From positions 1 through 64,000 of the forward strand of contig JANOQN010000049.1 of the NCBI GenBank assembly GCA_031422315.1: a DNA stretch of 64,000 nt. Reading direction: 5' to 3'. The first letter of the stretch is position 1; each line of letters starts with the position of its first letter. The position numbers were made by a program, and so were the translations under genes. Below, piece after piece: positions 1-7,596 of the stretch. The notes beneath the pieces are model-generated. The model searched no databases, was not told the origin of the DNA, and saw only the letters and a list, made by a program, of their open reading frames with translations. This DNA comes from JANNYA01 sp031422315 (GTDB lineage: Bacteria > Pseudomonadota > Gammaproteobacteria > Xanthomonadales > SZUA-5).

Positions 1-215
1 ATCGTCATCCCATCCACGCCCGCACTGCCTTTATTGGCTTTGACGCGTTTCCACGCCTTCACCATGTTCTCTCTTGTGAGCGCTGCTTCCAGCAGCGCCG
101 TTCCCGAGTTCATCACTTCGGAACTGACCCACTTGGTTTCATCACCCACAGCCACTCTAGCGGCTTCACCGCTTACCTTGGCTGTTGGCCCCGATGTTTT
201 GGACTTCTGATGCAT
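1..215 (-). CDS. ltrA: Group II intron reverse transcriptase/maturase, N-terminal fragment
   Basis: The reverse complement reads from ATG at 215 through 71 codons to the window edge. It contains the RT0/RT1 region of LtrA-type proteins: LTRENMVKAWKRVKANKGSAG followed by VDGMT, matching the family pattern in which K-x-NKG-x-x-GVDG precedes the first RT palm motif. An in-frame TAA lies 8 codons upstream of the ATG, so no earlier ATG exists. The protein would splice the host intron RNA and reverse-transcribe it during retrohoming. Only the first sixth or so of a typical 400-600 residue maturase is visible, so catalytic YADD and the X and En domains cannot be checked. Confidence 0.85.
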   Translation of the reverse strand, partial: MHQKSKTSGPTAKVSGEAARVAVGDETKWVSSEVMNSGTALLEAALTRENMVKAWKRVKANKGSAGVDGMT

Positions 216-611
216 GACCTTGTCGATGGCTCCGTTGATTTACTCTCTTGCTCGTTTGGCCCTTCACCAAAAAAAACTGGCTACTACGGCCTCTGCTGAC
301 TTCTGGCACCGCTTGCGCGTCGGTCTTTCAACCGCAAAACCAGATCTCCCCAGGTAAGAACGCACTCCTTCACTGCACGACCGCCGAATTTACGTCACTG
401 ATTCTTGACCACAAAAGCTTCGCGGAATTGTGACCGCTCGCCTTAATCAGCACCGCCTTATATCCGATTCTTGTCCACGCACGCTTGACCCCAGCGCTGC
501 GCTTGTCCCCACGATTTGTCGCCTCCTCGCAGTTACGCTTCACTTCGCTCGCTGTGGTCAGCTTACGAGAGGACTTTCACCTCCTAGAGTGCGCCCATGC
601 TGGGCGCACAC
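1..611 (-). mobile_element. Group II intron (class C-like), 5' part, runs off the left edge
   Basis: On the minus strand the element begins at 611 or 609 with GTGTG/GTGCG, both fitting the GUGYG 5' consensus of group II introns. It continues with an 8-bp hairpin (GTGCGCCC...GGGCGCAC), then an AGGAGGTGAAAGTCCTCT motif usual at the start of bacterial intron domain I. About 390 nt of non-coding RNA domains precede the maturase ORF that starts at 215. The junction lies right after the T-run of a Rho-independent terminator, the known preferred target of class C group II introns. The 3' end (domains V and VI) is outside the window. Seen: boundary, hairpin, ORF. Inferred: class C assignment and mobility. 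Confidence 0.85.
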
Positions 612-641
612 AAAAAAAGCGACCTTTAGGATCGCTTTTTT
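612..641 (-). terminator. Rho-independent terminator of the roadblock-like gene, group II intron target
   Basis: On the minus strand AAAAAAGCGA pairs with TCGCTTTTTT around a short loop and ends in a T-run, 51 nt past the stop of the gene at 692-1048. The intron begins within one to three bases of the T-run. The paired A and T tracts also make it potentially bidirectional. Confidence 0.85.
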
Positions 642-691
642 GCTGCTGCACGGCATCAACTCCTAACAACTTCGCTGAACACCAAAGTTGC

Positions 692-1048
692 CTAGCCGAA
701 ATCAAGGCTTTTTTCAAAGCTTTTTAGTTCATGGCGCGCCATTGCCAAGTTTGCGCGGCCGCGGTCAAGCACAACATACAAAAACAGCTTAGCGTTTCGT
801 TCCAGCGGCCGAATTATATGGTATTGCTTGCCCAAGGTAATCAAAATATCTTCAATATCATCGCCCAGCTTAAGTGCTGCTGCAACGCGGCGCTTGGCCT
901 TAACTACTTCCGAATTGCCAGCCGCAGCGACTTCCAGATTGACACCTGAGCCCACACCTGCGAGTAGCATTCCGCTGTCACTATCAACTAAAGCGCCAGC
1001 GACGTAGCCATCCATTTGTGTAAGCGGGGTAAGATCTAACTTTGCCAT
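692..1048 (-). CDS. Roadblock/LC7-domain-like protein
   Basis: The 118-residue protein has one compact alpha/beta domain. It opens with a short helix and a strand pair (DGYVAGALVDSDSGMLLAGV), then a Gly/Ala-rich helix with EVVKAKRRVAAALKLGDDIE and two late strands (DILITLGKQYHIIRPL, LFLYVVLDRG). This order resembles roadblock/LC7 proteins, which in bacteria often regulate MglA-type small GTPases or gene expression. No GTPase gene is adjacent. AAAGGAA lies a few bases upstream of the ATG at 1048. It has its own terminator at 612-641 and appears monocistronic. The assignment is by fold impression, not by a database search. Confidence 0.65.
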   Translation of the reverse strand: MAKLDLTPLTQMDGYVAGALVDSDSGMLLAGVGSGVNLEVAAAGNSEVVKAKRRVAAALKLGDDIEDILITLGKQYHIIRPLERNAKLFLYVVLDRGRANLAMARHELKSFEKSLDFG

Positions 1049-1316
1049 ACGTGTTCCTTTTGAGTTTAGATTAAAGCCAGAAAAACTGTGCTACGTACGA
1101 TCCGTCGTCAGCTTAGTGAGCATTCCTAACGCGGGCCCCAAAGATAGCACTAGACAAGTCAACGCAATCGCAAATAAGTGTGCTGACCATTGCGTCGAAG
1201 CACAGCACAAAACCACCCGTGCTACGCTTTGTCGCCGGAAGCTCGGTGGCGCGAAGCGCAGCTCAATTGACTCGCCGCAGCTCCGAAAAATCAACGCCGC
1301 TTCAGGAGTTTCGCCT

Positions 1317-2207
1317 ATGGTTTCAACGCACTCCGAGCCACACCAACACCCTAAGCCAGTGACTTTCGATGAATTCCCGAACGCTACTGCCGACGATATC
1401 GGCGCCGTTTCGCTTGGGCGCACCTTGCAACAGGTTCCAAACATCAATCCGCAGCTGCTATCGATGCTTTTGGAGCACTACGAGCACCGTACCGAACGCC
1501 GAGGCGCTGGCTTCACGCAAGCGACGCGCTGGCTAGCGGAACGCATTAACCGCCCGCGCTCTGCCCGTGACGCGCGTGAAATTGCCGAGCATGAGCCCGA
1601 TCAATTGCTGCAAACGTTGCGCGAATTCCACCCGTTGACCGACGGGCAAGCGATTTTGTGCGATTTACTGCGCCAGCTTATTGAAGTACGTGAAAGTAGT
1701 GCGCCGGCGCTCAATCCAATTGCGCCTGAAAAACTCAAAATCGGTACTTGCCCTTTGGCTGAGCAGTTTTTTTTAGAGATTGCCTGTGATCGGATCCGCC
1801 GTGGCGGGCGCGTCAATGTTATCTGCACGGACGATGGTCAGCCATTGCTACTTGAAAAGCGCGGCCTGGGTGATGAACACAGCGCACTAGCGATTGCGCC
1901 CGTGCGTGTCTACGGTATTGAGCTGCCAGCGGGCGCGCTCATTGGCTTGGACTATGATGACGCGATTTTGCAATCTGCGCCTGACACCACAAATGCGCGC
2001 GGTAAATGCCTTAGCGTGAAGGACATCCGATGTTTTCGCTTTTTACGCTTAACGACGCTGGTGGCAGCGCCAAATACAAGAGCACGCGTTTTCAGCTCGC
2101 ATTTCGATCAGCAAATCCAAAACGCGTTGTTCTTACCTGATACCACTGAGATAGCCACATTGGCGCAATTTGCCAAGCGCCAAGTGGCAAGCGAGCGCGC
2201 GCTTTGA
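1317..2207 (+). CDS. Conserved hypothetical protein, coupled to the HDAC-like gene
   Basis: The reading frame is open from 1116, but the start is set at ATG 1317 because AGGAG stands at 1304-1308 with an 8-nt spacer; the upstream part looks non-coding. The 296-residue product has no signal peptide or membrane segment. I do not recognise the family. The first half is helical and charged (LLSMLLEHYEHRTERRGAGF, RSARDAREIAEHEPDQLLQT), and the second half is strand-rich (GGRVNVICTDDGQPLLLEKR, VRVYGIELPAGALIGLDYDD). Its stop overlaps the TTG start of the following deacetylase homologue, so the two are probably translated together and may share a pathway. No catalytic motif is evident. Confidence 0.75.
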   Translation: MVSTHSEPHQHPKPVTFDEFPNATADDIGAVSLGRTLQQVPNINPQLLSMLLEHYEHRTERRGAGFTQATRWLAERINRPRSARDAREIAEHEPDQLLQTLREFHPLTDGQAILCDLLRQLIEVRESSAPALNPIAPEKLKIGTCPLAEQFFLEIACDRIRRGGRVNVICTDDGQPLLLEKRGLGDEHSALAIAPVRVYGIELPAGALIGLDYDDAILQSAPDTTNARGKCLSVKDIRCFRFLRLTTLVAAPNTRARVFSSHFDQQIQNALFLPDTTEIATLAQFAKRQVASERAL

Positions 2208-3076
2208 TTCGCTGTTTTTTTTCGAATAGCTATTGCCCACCACCGCCTGAGCCATCTAGCAGCCACTTTGCGCGCTTGGAACAGTTGCAAGCGCTGTTGC
2301 GCGGGCGCACGGATTTGATTTGGCAAGAAGCAAGCCCTGCAAACCTTAAATCGCTTTATGAATTGCATGACGCTGCCTACGTTGACGCTATGCTGCAAGG
2401 CCTTGCGCCACTTTGCCAAAGCGCCTACTTGCCGTGGAGTGCTGCACTCATTTTAGCCTGCCGCAGCATGCTAGGCGGCCAGCTTGCAGCGGCTGACGTG
2501 GCTTTAAAATATGGCATTGCGCTGAATCTTGCACTGGGTTTCCACCACGCGCACCCCGCGCGCGGAGGGGGCTTTTGTGTGTTCAACGGTTTAGCATACG
2601 TGGCCAAGCAGCGCCCTGATTTAAAAGTACTGGTGCTTGATTGTGATGAACACGGCGGTGATGGCACTGCGGCGTTCGTTGAGCGCTTACCAAACTTAAC
2701 CAACATTGCCATCTTCGGCAGCCAGTTTGGCCTGCGTGCAGGCCCAAGAAATCACGCGCTGCGAGTCCCACGCGGGCAAGATGCCGAAGCAGGTTTTGTC
2801 GATGCGATCAATCAAGCGCTGGATATCATCTTGCAGCTACGGCCTGATTTGGTTTTGTACCAGGCTGGCGCCGATATGCATGTGGATGATCCTAAAGCTA
2901 CGCTGCGTCTAAGCAGCCAAGCGCTTGAACGGCGCGATCAGCGCATTTTTAGCGCATTGAAAGCAGCAGGCATTCCGGTGCTATGTTCATTGGCTGGCGG
3001 CTATCAATCCGCCGCCAGCACTGCTGAAATCTATCAGCGCACGGTGCATAGTGCGTGCACCATATTCGCAAGTTAG
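2204..3076 (+). CDS. Histone deacetylase family protein (class IV / HDAC11-like)
   Basis: This 290-residue zinc hydrolase homologue has the HDAC motifs in order: the substrate-channel HHAHPARGGGFCVFNG at about 113, the metal motif VLDCDEHGGDGTAAF at about 147, and YQAGADMHVDDPKATL at about 226. The D-x-D-x-H-x-G-x-GTA form and the RGGGFC motif point to the class IV-like bacterial group. Such enzymes remove acyl groups from lysine or polyamines; the substrate here is unknown. The likely start is TTG at 2204, overlapping the stop of the upstream gene by four bases. The next gene is convergent. The normal Asp-x-Asp-x-His metal ligands are all present, so it should be active. Confidence 0.87.
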   Translation: MIRCFFSNSYCPPPPEPSSSHFARLEQLQALLRGRTDLIWQEASPANLKSLYELHDAAYVDAMLQGLAPLCQSAYLPWSAALILACRSMLGGQLAAADVALKYGIALNLALGFHHAHPARGGGFCVFNGLAYVAKQRPDLKVLVLDCDEHGGDGTAAFVERLPNLTNIAIFGSQFGLRAGPRNHALRVPRGQDAEAGFVDAINQALDIILQLRPDLVLYQAGADMHVDDPKATLRLSSQALERRDQRIFSALKAAGIPVLCSLAGGYQSAASTAEIYQRTVHSACTIFAS

Positions 3077-3140
3077 CCTTGCAGGCGATCAACTATTGGC
3101 TGCTGAGCGCGCAAGCAAAATAGAACGCGCCGACAGCCTG

Positions 3141-4688
3141 TTACGCCGCCTGCATAAAGCCCAAATCCGGCCCTGGAATCGACAGAATGCCGCCAGCATT
3201 GGTCATGTATTGCAGGTTGTAGAAAATCGGATCGGTGGCCGTCGCTTGGTTGTAGCCATACCACTTAGCGATCGTATGCGCGTATTGATCAGTGGACAGC
3301 GTTGGCACGATTTGGCCGTAGCCGACTTCGTCTGGATTGCTGGCGCGCGGAGCCAAGCTCGGCATTTTTCCGTAAATGCGATTGCCGTTTACTTTGGATC
3401 CAAACACCAGCTGGTGGCTGCCCCAGCCGTGATCGGTGCCATCGCCATTATTAGAAATCGTGCGACTGAAGTCCGATGCGGTGAAAGACGTGACGCTTTC
3501 TGATGCATTCAAAGTGTCCAGCACTTGGTAGAAGGCAAACACGGATTGCGATAGCTCACGTAGCAGATCAGGATGATCGGCGTTTTGATTATCGTGCGTA
3601 TCGAACCCACCAATCGCAGCAAAAAACATCTGCCGATTCATTTGCAGCGTAGTTCTGGAAGCAATAACGCGTGACACCATCAGCAACTGCCTGGCGAGTT
3701 CCGGCAGCTCAGGCAGGTTCGTGCTGCCTGCCGTCCATGCTAGGCCAAACGCATCCCAAAACGGGCGGAACTTGACGTCGTTCGCCGGGTGTAAGGCGAT
3801 CGCAACGGCTACTTGTGCAGCGGTGTTGATGGAACGCTGGGTCTTCTCAACGTAAGCGCGTTCAAATGCGTGGCCGGCGGTACCGGCTGTCGCGCCTAAA
3901 TCTTGCAGCGCTTTGAAGGTTCTGCAGCGCCGTGCGTTCCAATCGGTCGCGGGTAAGCAGTTCGCTTGTGAGGTTTGAATCGAGTCAATTTGCTCGACGC
4001 CGTAGGTATTCATGAAATAAGGCGCGACCTGCACGCCTGATTGAAAGACGTTATCGCCCGATAGCGACACATTCATCGACAACACTTGATTAGGATTATC
4101 AGCCCGATAAATATCAGCCAAGCGACCGCCCCAGCCGGTTCGCGTAGCCGCGTTGGCGGCGGGCGTTTGCCACAGCACGGATTGATCCGAATGCGAAAAC
4201 AGCTCAGGTGGCAAAAGTGTGCCAGGTGTTTCAAACATCGCTTTCGTGGTGGGGCGCACCAAGGTGCCAACGTTCGCCACAATCGCGCAGCGGCCAGCAT
4301 CAAACATGGCTTTTGTTCCAGTCATCGCTGGGTGCAGGCCGTATTGACCGCCATTGACCGGGCCTTGGGTTGGGTTGAGTGGCAGCAAGCTTGCCACTGG
4401 CACTGCAAGGTTGGACGGGTGATTGACTTCATCATTGCCTTTGCGGCGTTCCTTATACGCTGCATAGCCTGCGGTATCGCGCGGAATGACCATATTGACG
4501 CTGTCATTGCCACCATACAAATAGATGCAAACCAGCGCTTTGTAATCTGGCGAGCCGCGCAGCAGCGAGCCGCCGGTGAGTGTGGACTGCGCCAATGCCA
4601 TTTTTGCGGGTAGCATGGCAAATGCAGTGCTGCCCGCCGCAGCCATGAGGGAGCGCTGCAATAATTCTCGGCGTTTTAGATAGCTCAT
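3141..4688 (-). CDS. DUF1501 domain protein with Tat-type signal
   Basis: The 515-residue protein begins with a twin-arginine-like leader (KRRELLQRSL, then an Ala-rich hydrophobic stretch and a probable cleavage after ALAQ near 34). The body shows DUF1501 features: LVCIYLYGGNDSVNMVIPRD near 50, FETPGTLLPPELFSHSDQS near 155, and FFAAIGGFDTHDNQ near 360, followed by TDHGWGSHQLVFG. DUF1501 is related to alkaline-phosphatase-like and sulfatase folds, but its reaction is unknown. It starts three bases after the DUF1800 stop on the same strand. The two families are very often paired in secreted gene pairs, which supports one transcript and a shared extracytoplasmic role. Confidence 0.93.
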   Translation of the reverse strand: MSYLKRRELLQRSLMAAAGSTAFAMLPAKMALAQSTLTGGSLLRGSPDYKALVCIYLYGGNDSVNMVIPRDTAGYAAYKERRKGNDEVNHPSNLAVPVASLLPLNPTQGPVNGGQYGLHPAMTGTKAMFDAGRCAIVANVGTLVRPTTKAMFETPGTLLPPELFSHSDQSVLWQTPAANAATRTGWGGRLADIYRADNPNQVLSMNVSLSGDNVFQSGVQVAPYFMNTYGVEQIDSIQTSQANCLPATDWNARRCRTFKALQDLGATAGTAGHAFERAYVEKTQRSINTAAQVAVAIALHPANDVKFRPFWDAFGLAWTAGSTNLPELPELARQLLMVSRVIASRTTLQMNRQMFFAAIGGFDTHDNQNADHPDLLRELSQSVFAFYQVLDTLNASESVTSFTASDFSRTISNNGDGTDHGWGSHQLVFGSKVNGNRIYGKMPSLAPRASNPDEVGYGQIVPTLSTDQYAHTIAKWYGYNQATATDPIFYNLQYMTNAGGILSIPGPDLGFMQAA

Positions 4689-4691
4689 GAC

Positions 4692-6512
4692 TTATTTCTC
4701 CACGACGTATTGAGGGGAATTCATGATGAGCCACAGCACGTCTTGCACGCGGCGAAGGCGATCATCATCGTTATTGTTTGGCATGCTGCGTACGTGCGCG
4801 GTGAGTAGGTTGCTCATCGCAGTGCTCATAGAGCCGCCCATCATCAGCAGGTTGTAGCGGCTCACTAGCGTTTCCGCGTTATTGGCAAAACTCAAATCGC
4901 GTTTGATGTCGATCAGCGTCGGGTTCCATTGATCGACTGGCGGCAGACTGGTGTTGCCCTGGAATTGCCAAAACACCTTGCCGCCGAATTCATTGACGAT
5001 GCGGGTGATATAGGTGTCCGTGGTGATTTGGAACTCCGGTGAATACAAATTCAAATTGGTAATTTCGCCGGGCAATTGATAGTTTGGCAAATAGAAATTA
5101 AACACGGTCGGCGAGCTCATCGGCGCTTGCGCCATCCAATAGCTGGTGTATTCCTTCATTCGGCCCGGCGTACGCGATGCCGCATCAAATGCGCGATACA
5201 GCTGGCTCAAGCGCAGCAGCGGCTCACGCAGCTTGCCGCGATTGACGGCCGTCGGACGGCGCGCTTCAACGTCCATCAAGATCGCTTTAATCACCGCTTT
5301 TAAATCGCCGCGAACGGCGGGCGTGGCACCATTGTTGTTGAACACGGCCGCGACTCGACCAATGTATGCGGGCGATGGTGAGCTGGTCACAAAGCGCTGG
5401 ATCAGCAGGCGCGACAAAAACGGCCCGACGTTCGGATGATTTGCCACGTTATCCAGCGCCGCATTCATGTTGTTACGACCAGTGCCGCCGCTCGGCAAAA
5501 TACCATTCGCTAGGCTTACGCCGGGGTAATTTAGCAGCTGCTTAGCGCCAGCCGGGGTAACGATCGGGCCTTCGACTGACGAGTGATAGATATCGACAAA
5601 CGCCGAACCTTCGCCAAAAGGTTTCATCGGCTCAAGCCAGCCCCGTTGCAGGCGATAGTCTTGATTTTCAGGATCCGTTTGCGCACGGGTGCCGCAGTAA
5701 TCCCAGTGCCAAGTTTGATTCGGTCCGGTTGGCGTTACGCAGGTTGAATAATTCCAGCCGGTGAAAACGTGGGCAAAGCCGCGAATCGTGTCGGTATTGT
5801 AAGCGGGTGTCGGTTGACCACCGGTCAATAACAGCGAGCCGTCATTATTAAGCCGCACCAAGCCGACCGAAAACAGCTGCATGATTTCACGCGCGTAATT
5901 TTGGTCAGGTTGAATATTGAGCGCGGTATCCGGCTTGCGATTTTTATGCATCGATAAATAACGGCCCATGCTCGGGTGCAACGTGGCCTCACCGAGCAGT
6001 GTGCGGTAGCTGCCAAAAGCATTGCGCGACAGCAAATCATAATAATGCGCCAGCGTGGTTGGCACACCCTCAACCGCACCGTTTTGATCAGAAACCACAA
6101 AAATCTGGCTTAACGCAAACGCCATGCGCTGGCGCAGCTGATCGTTCTTGCCCAATACGTTGAGCCACCAGCCTTCGATGCGCTCGTTTTGAAACACATT
6201 ATTGTCGCCGTTCGCAATCAAGTTATAGACGAACGGCAAGTGCTCCGAACGCGTAGCGGCAAATTGCTCGTCGAACCACGCGTTATAGCCAATTTGCGTC
6301 AAGCGCTCGATTTCCGCCAGCTTGGGGCCAAAGGTGGCCTGTTGTAAAAAGCGCGCCGCCTCTTCAGGTGAAAACGGGCCTTCGACCGGGCCACTGTTCA
6401 TGCTTGACTTAAATATGGTGTCGCCGCCCAACTGCGCGCTAGCGTCACTTGCAGCGAGCGCTAAAACTGCGGTGAGCAGCCAAATTTTGGGCGATATTTT
6501 CGGAAACTTCAT
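4692..6512 (-). CDS. DUF1800 domain secreted protein
   Basis: The 606-residue product starts with a Sec-type leader (hydrophobic core IWLLTAVLALAASDASA, probable cut after ASA near 26). It then carries the DUF1800 hallmarks: FSPEEAARFLQQATFGPKLA near 47, MAFALSQIFVVSD near 130, an N-Y-A-R-E-I-MQLFSVGL segment near 208, and FAHVFTGWNYS near 245. DUF1800 proteins are abundant in Xanthomonadales and other environmental bacteria and are usually encoded with a DUF1501 partner, as here (next gene, 3-nt gap). Biochemical function is unknown. Transcription probably starts in the 6513-6714 gap shared with the divergent secreted protein. Confidence 0.93.
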   Translation of the reverse strand: MKFPKISPKIWLLTAVLALAASDASAQLGGDTIFKSSMNSGPVEGPFSPEEAARFLQQATFGPKLAEIERLTQIGYNAWFDEQFAATRSEHLPFVYNLIANGDNNVFQNERIEGWWLNVLGKNDQLRQRMAFALSQIFVVSDQNGAVEGVPTTLAHYYDLLSRNAFGSYRTLLGEATLHPSMGRYLSMHKNRKPDTALNIQPDQNYAREIMQLFSVGLVRLNNDGSLLLTGGQPTPAYNTDTIRGFAHVFTGWNYSTCVTPTGPNQTWHWDYCGTRAQTDPENQDYRLQRGWLEPMKPFGEGSAFVDIYHSSVEGPIVTPAGAKQLLNYPGVSLANGILPSGGTGRNNMNAALDNVANHPNVGPFLSRLLIQRFVTSSPSPAYIGRVAAVFNNNGATPAVRGDLKAVIKAILMDVEARRPTAVNRGKLREPLLRLSQLYRAFDAASRTPGRMKEYTSYWMAQAPMSSPTVFNFYLPNYQLPGEITNLNLYSPEFQITTDTYITRIVNEFGGKVFWQFQGNTSLPPVDQWNPTLIDIKRDLSFANNAETLVSRYNLLMMGGSMSTAMSNLLTAHVRSMPNNNDDDRLRRVQDVLWLIMNSPQYVVEK

Positions 6513-6714
6513 AAGGATCCCTCTGCATTGCGTTCAGTACGTGTAGTTTTACAGAACTGTGTGTCGAATTCGCTAGCGGTTCCGTGAAGCGCGCACGTTT
6601 TTTCGACGATTCGCACGCAAATTTGCAGGAAATGTACTGATCGCTCACATTGAAATAACAGTAGCGAACCGAAACTTGCGCGGTCTCGACCACCCGCATC
6701 AAATGGAAACCGCC

Positions 6715-7284
6715 ATGTCAAAACGCTTTTTGTCGCAACTCAGCATCTTGTTTTCCTCAGTGTTATGCATCAGCAGCGCTAGCGCTAACTCATTTGGCTC
6801 GCCGGTGTGCGATGTGCAAAGTCTCCCGCTGCTACCGATGGCCAACGCTGTCAGCAATCCGGTGCCGACCAGCTGGAGTTTGCGCACCGACCGATCGTAT
6901 TACCAATCTGGCGCGCCGCTTGAGATTCGCATCGGCAATGTCGACCCACTTAAACGCGTGCGCGGCGTATTGCTGTGGTCAAAGTCAACCGACTTCCAAC
7001 CGGTCGGCAGCTTTTTAATCGGTCCAGGTTCGATGTGGCAACTCATTCCACCCGGCAACGGTGTTTTTTGTCAGCAAGCTTCGATCACCCATATGGACGC
7101 TGCACCGAAACAGCAAAGCACACTCGTTTTCAGCTGGACACCGCCCGCGAGCAATGCTGATGTCCAACTGCGCGCGTTCTTAATTGAGGATTGTGCACTC
7201 GTCACCGGCTGCCGAGGTGCGCAGGCATTGACGCAAACACTGCTGCTGGGTGAAGCGGTGTTTAGGGATCGCTTTGAGGATTAA
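6715..7284 (+). CDS. Secreted hypothetical protein with RDRFED tail
   Basis: The frame opens at 6676, but the ATG at 6715 starts a good Sec leader (SKRFLSQLSILFSSVLCISS, cut near SASA). The mature part of about 165 residues has a beta-rich pattern (SYYQSGAPLEIRIGNVDPLK; SWTPPASNADVQLRAFLIED) and four or more Cys that may form disulfides. The protein ends in VFRDRFED. This resembles the LFRDGFE tail of the FG-GAP-like protein at 32716-35097. I do not recognise the domain family. It is divergent from the DUF1800/DUF1501 pair and shares their promoter gap. Confidence 0.75.
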   Translation: MSKRFLSQLSILFSSVLCISSASANSFGSPVCDVQSLPLLPMANAVSNPVPTSWSLRTDRSYYQSGAPLEIRIGNVDPLKRVRGVLLWSKSTDFQPVGSFLIGPGSMWQLIPPGNGVFCQQASITHMDAAPKQQSTLVFSWTPPASNADVQLRAFLIEDCALVTGCRGAQALTQTLLLGEAVFRDRFED

Positions 7285-7342
7285 TATTCAAATGTTTGGT
7301 CCGCATCGCAGGATGCTTTTCGACATTTGCCCCGCGACTTAT

Positions 7343-7485
7343 CGTCATTTCTGCGCAGGCGGGAATCCAGGCTCGCTAAACTTTCAGTTTGATTACCAGT
7401 GCAAAAATGCGCTTATTTTGGCGATTTTGGAATCTGAGTGAATCTCTGACACCTGTACTGGGTCCCCGCCTTCGCGGGGATGACG
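7343..7485 (+). repeat. MITE-like element, copy A
   Basis: This 143-bp element has imperfect terminal inverted repeats of about 28 bp. Each begins CGTCAT and contains a GC-rich palindrome (CTGCGCAGGCGGGAATCCAG at the left, the complement of CCCCGCGAAGGCGGGGACCCAG at the right). Copy B at 11086-11227 is the same element in inverted orientation. Sub-terminal sequences (GGCTCGC..AACTTTCAG and TGACACCTGTACTGG) match between copies while the central ~60 bp has diverged. No ORF is inside. It fills most of the 7285-7596 gap, where I see no gene. Confidence 0.75.
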
Positions 7486-7596
7486 AGGTAACTAACTTGC
7501 CTCATGGCTAGCGCTGAGCTTGGCCCGAAGCACCGCTAGTTTTCACCACGCAATTGCAGCACCATCCCAGCATCGAAAACTTAGCTGGAAACCCTC

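Noticed and set aside
3051..4613. Plus-strand frames of 150 and 175 residues
   Set aside because: Shadows of the DUF1501 gene with no start signals or domain content.
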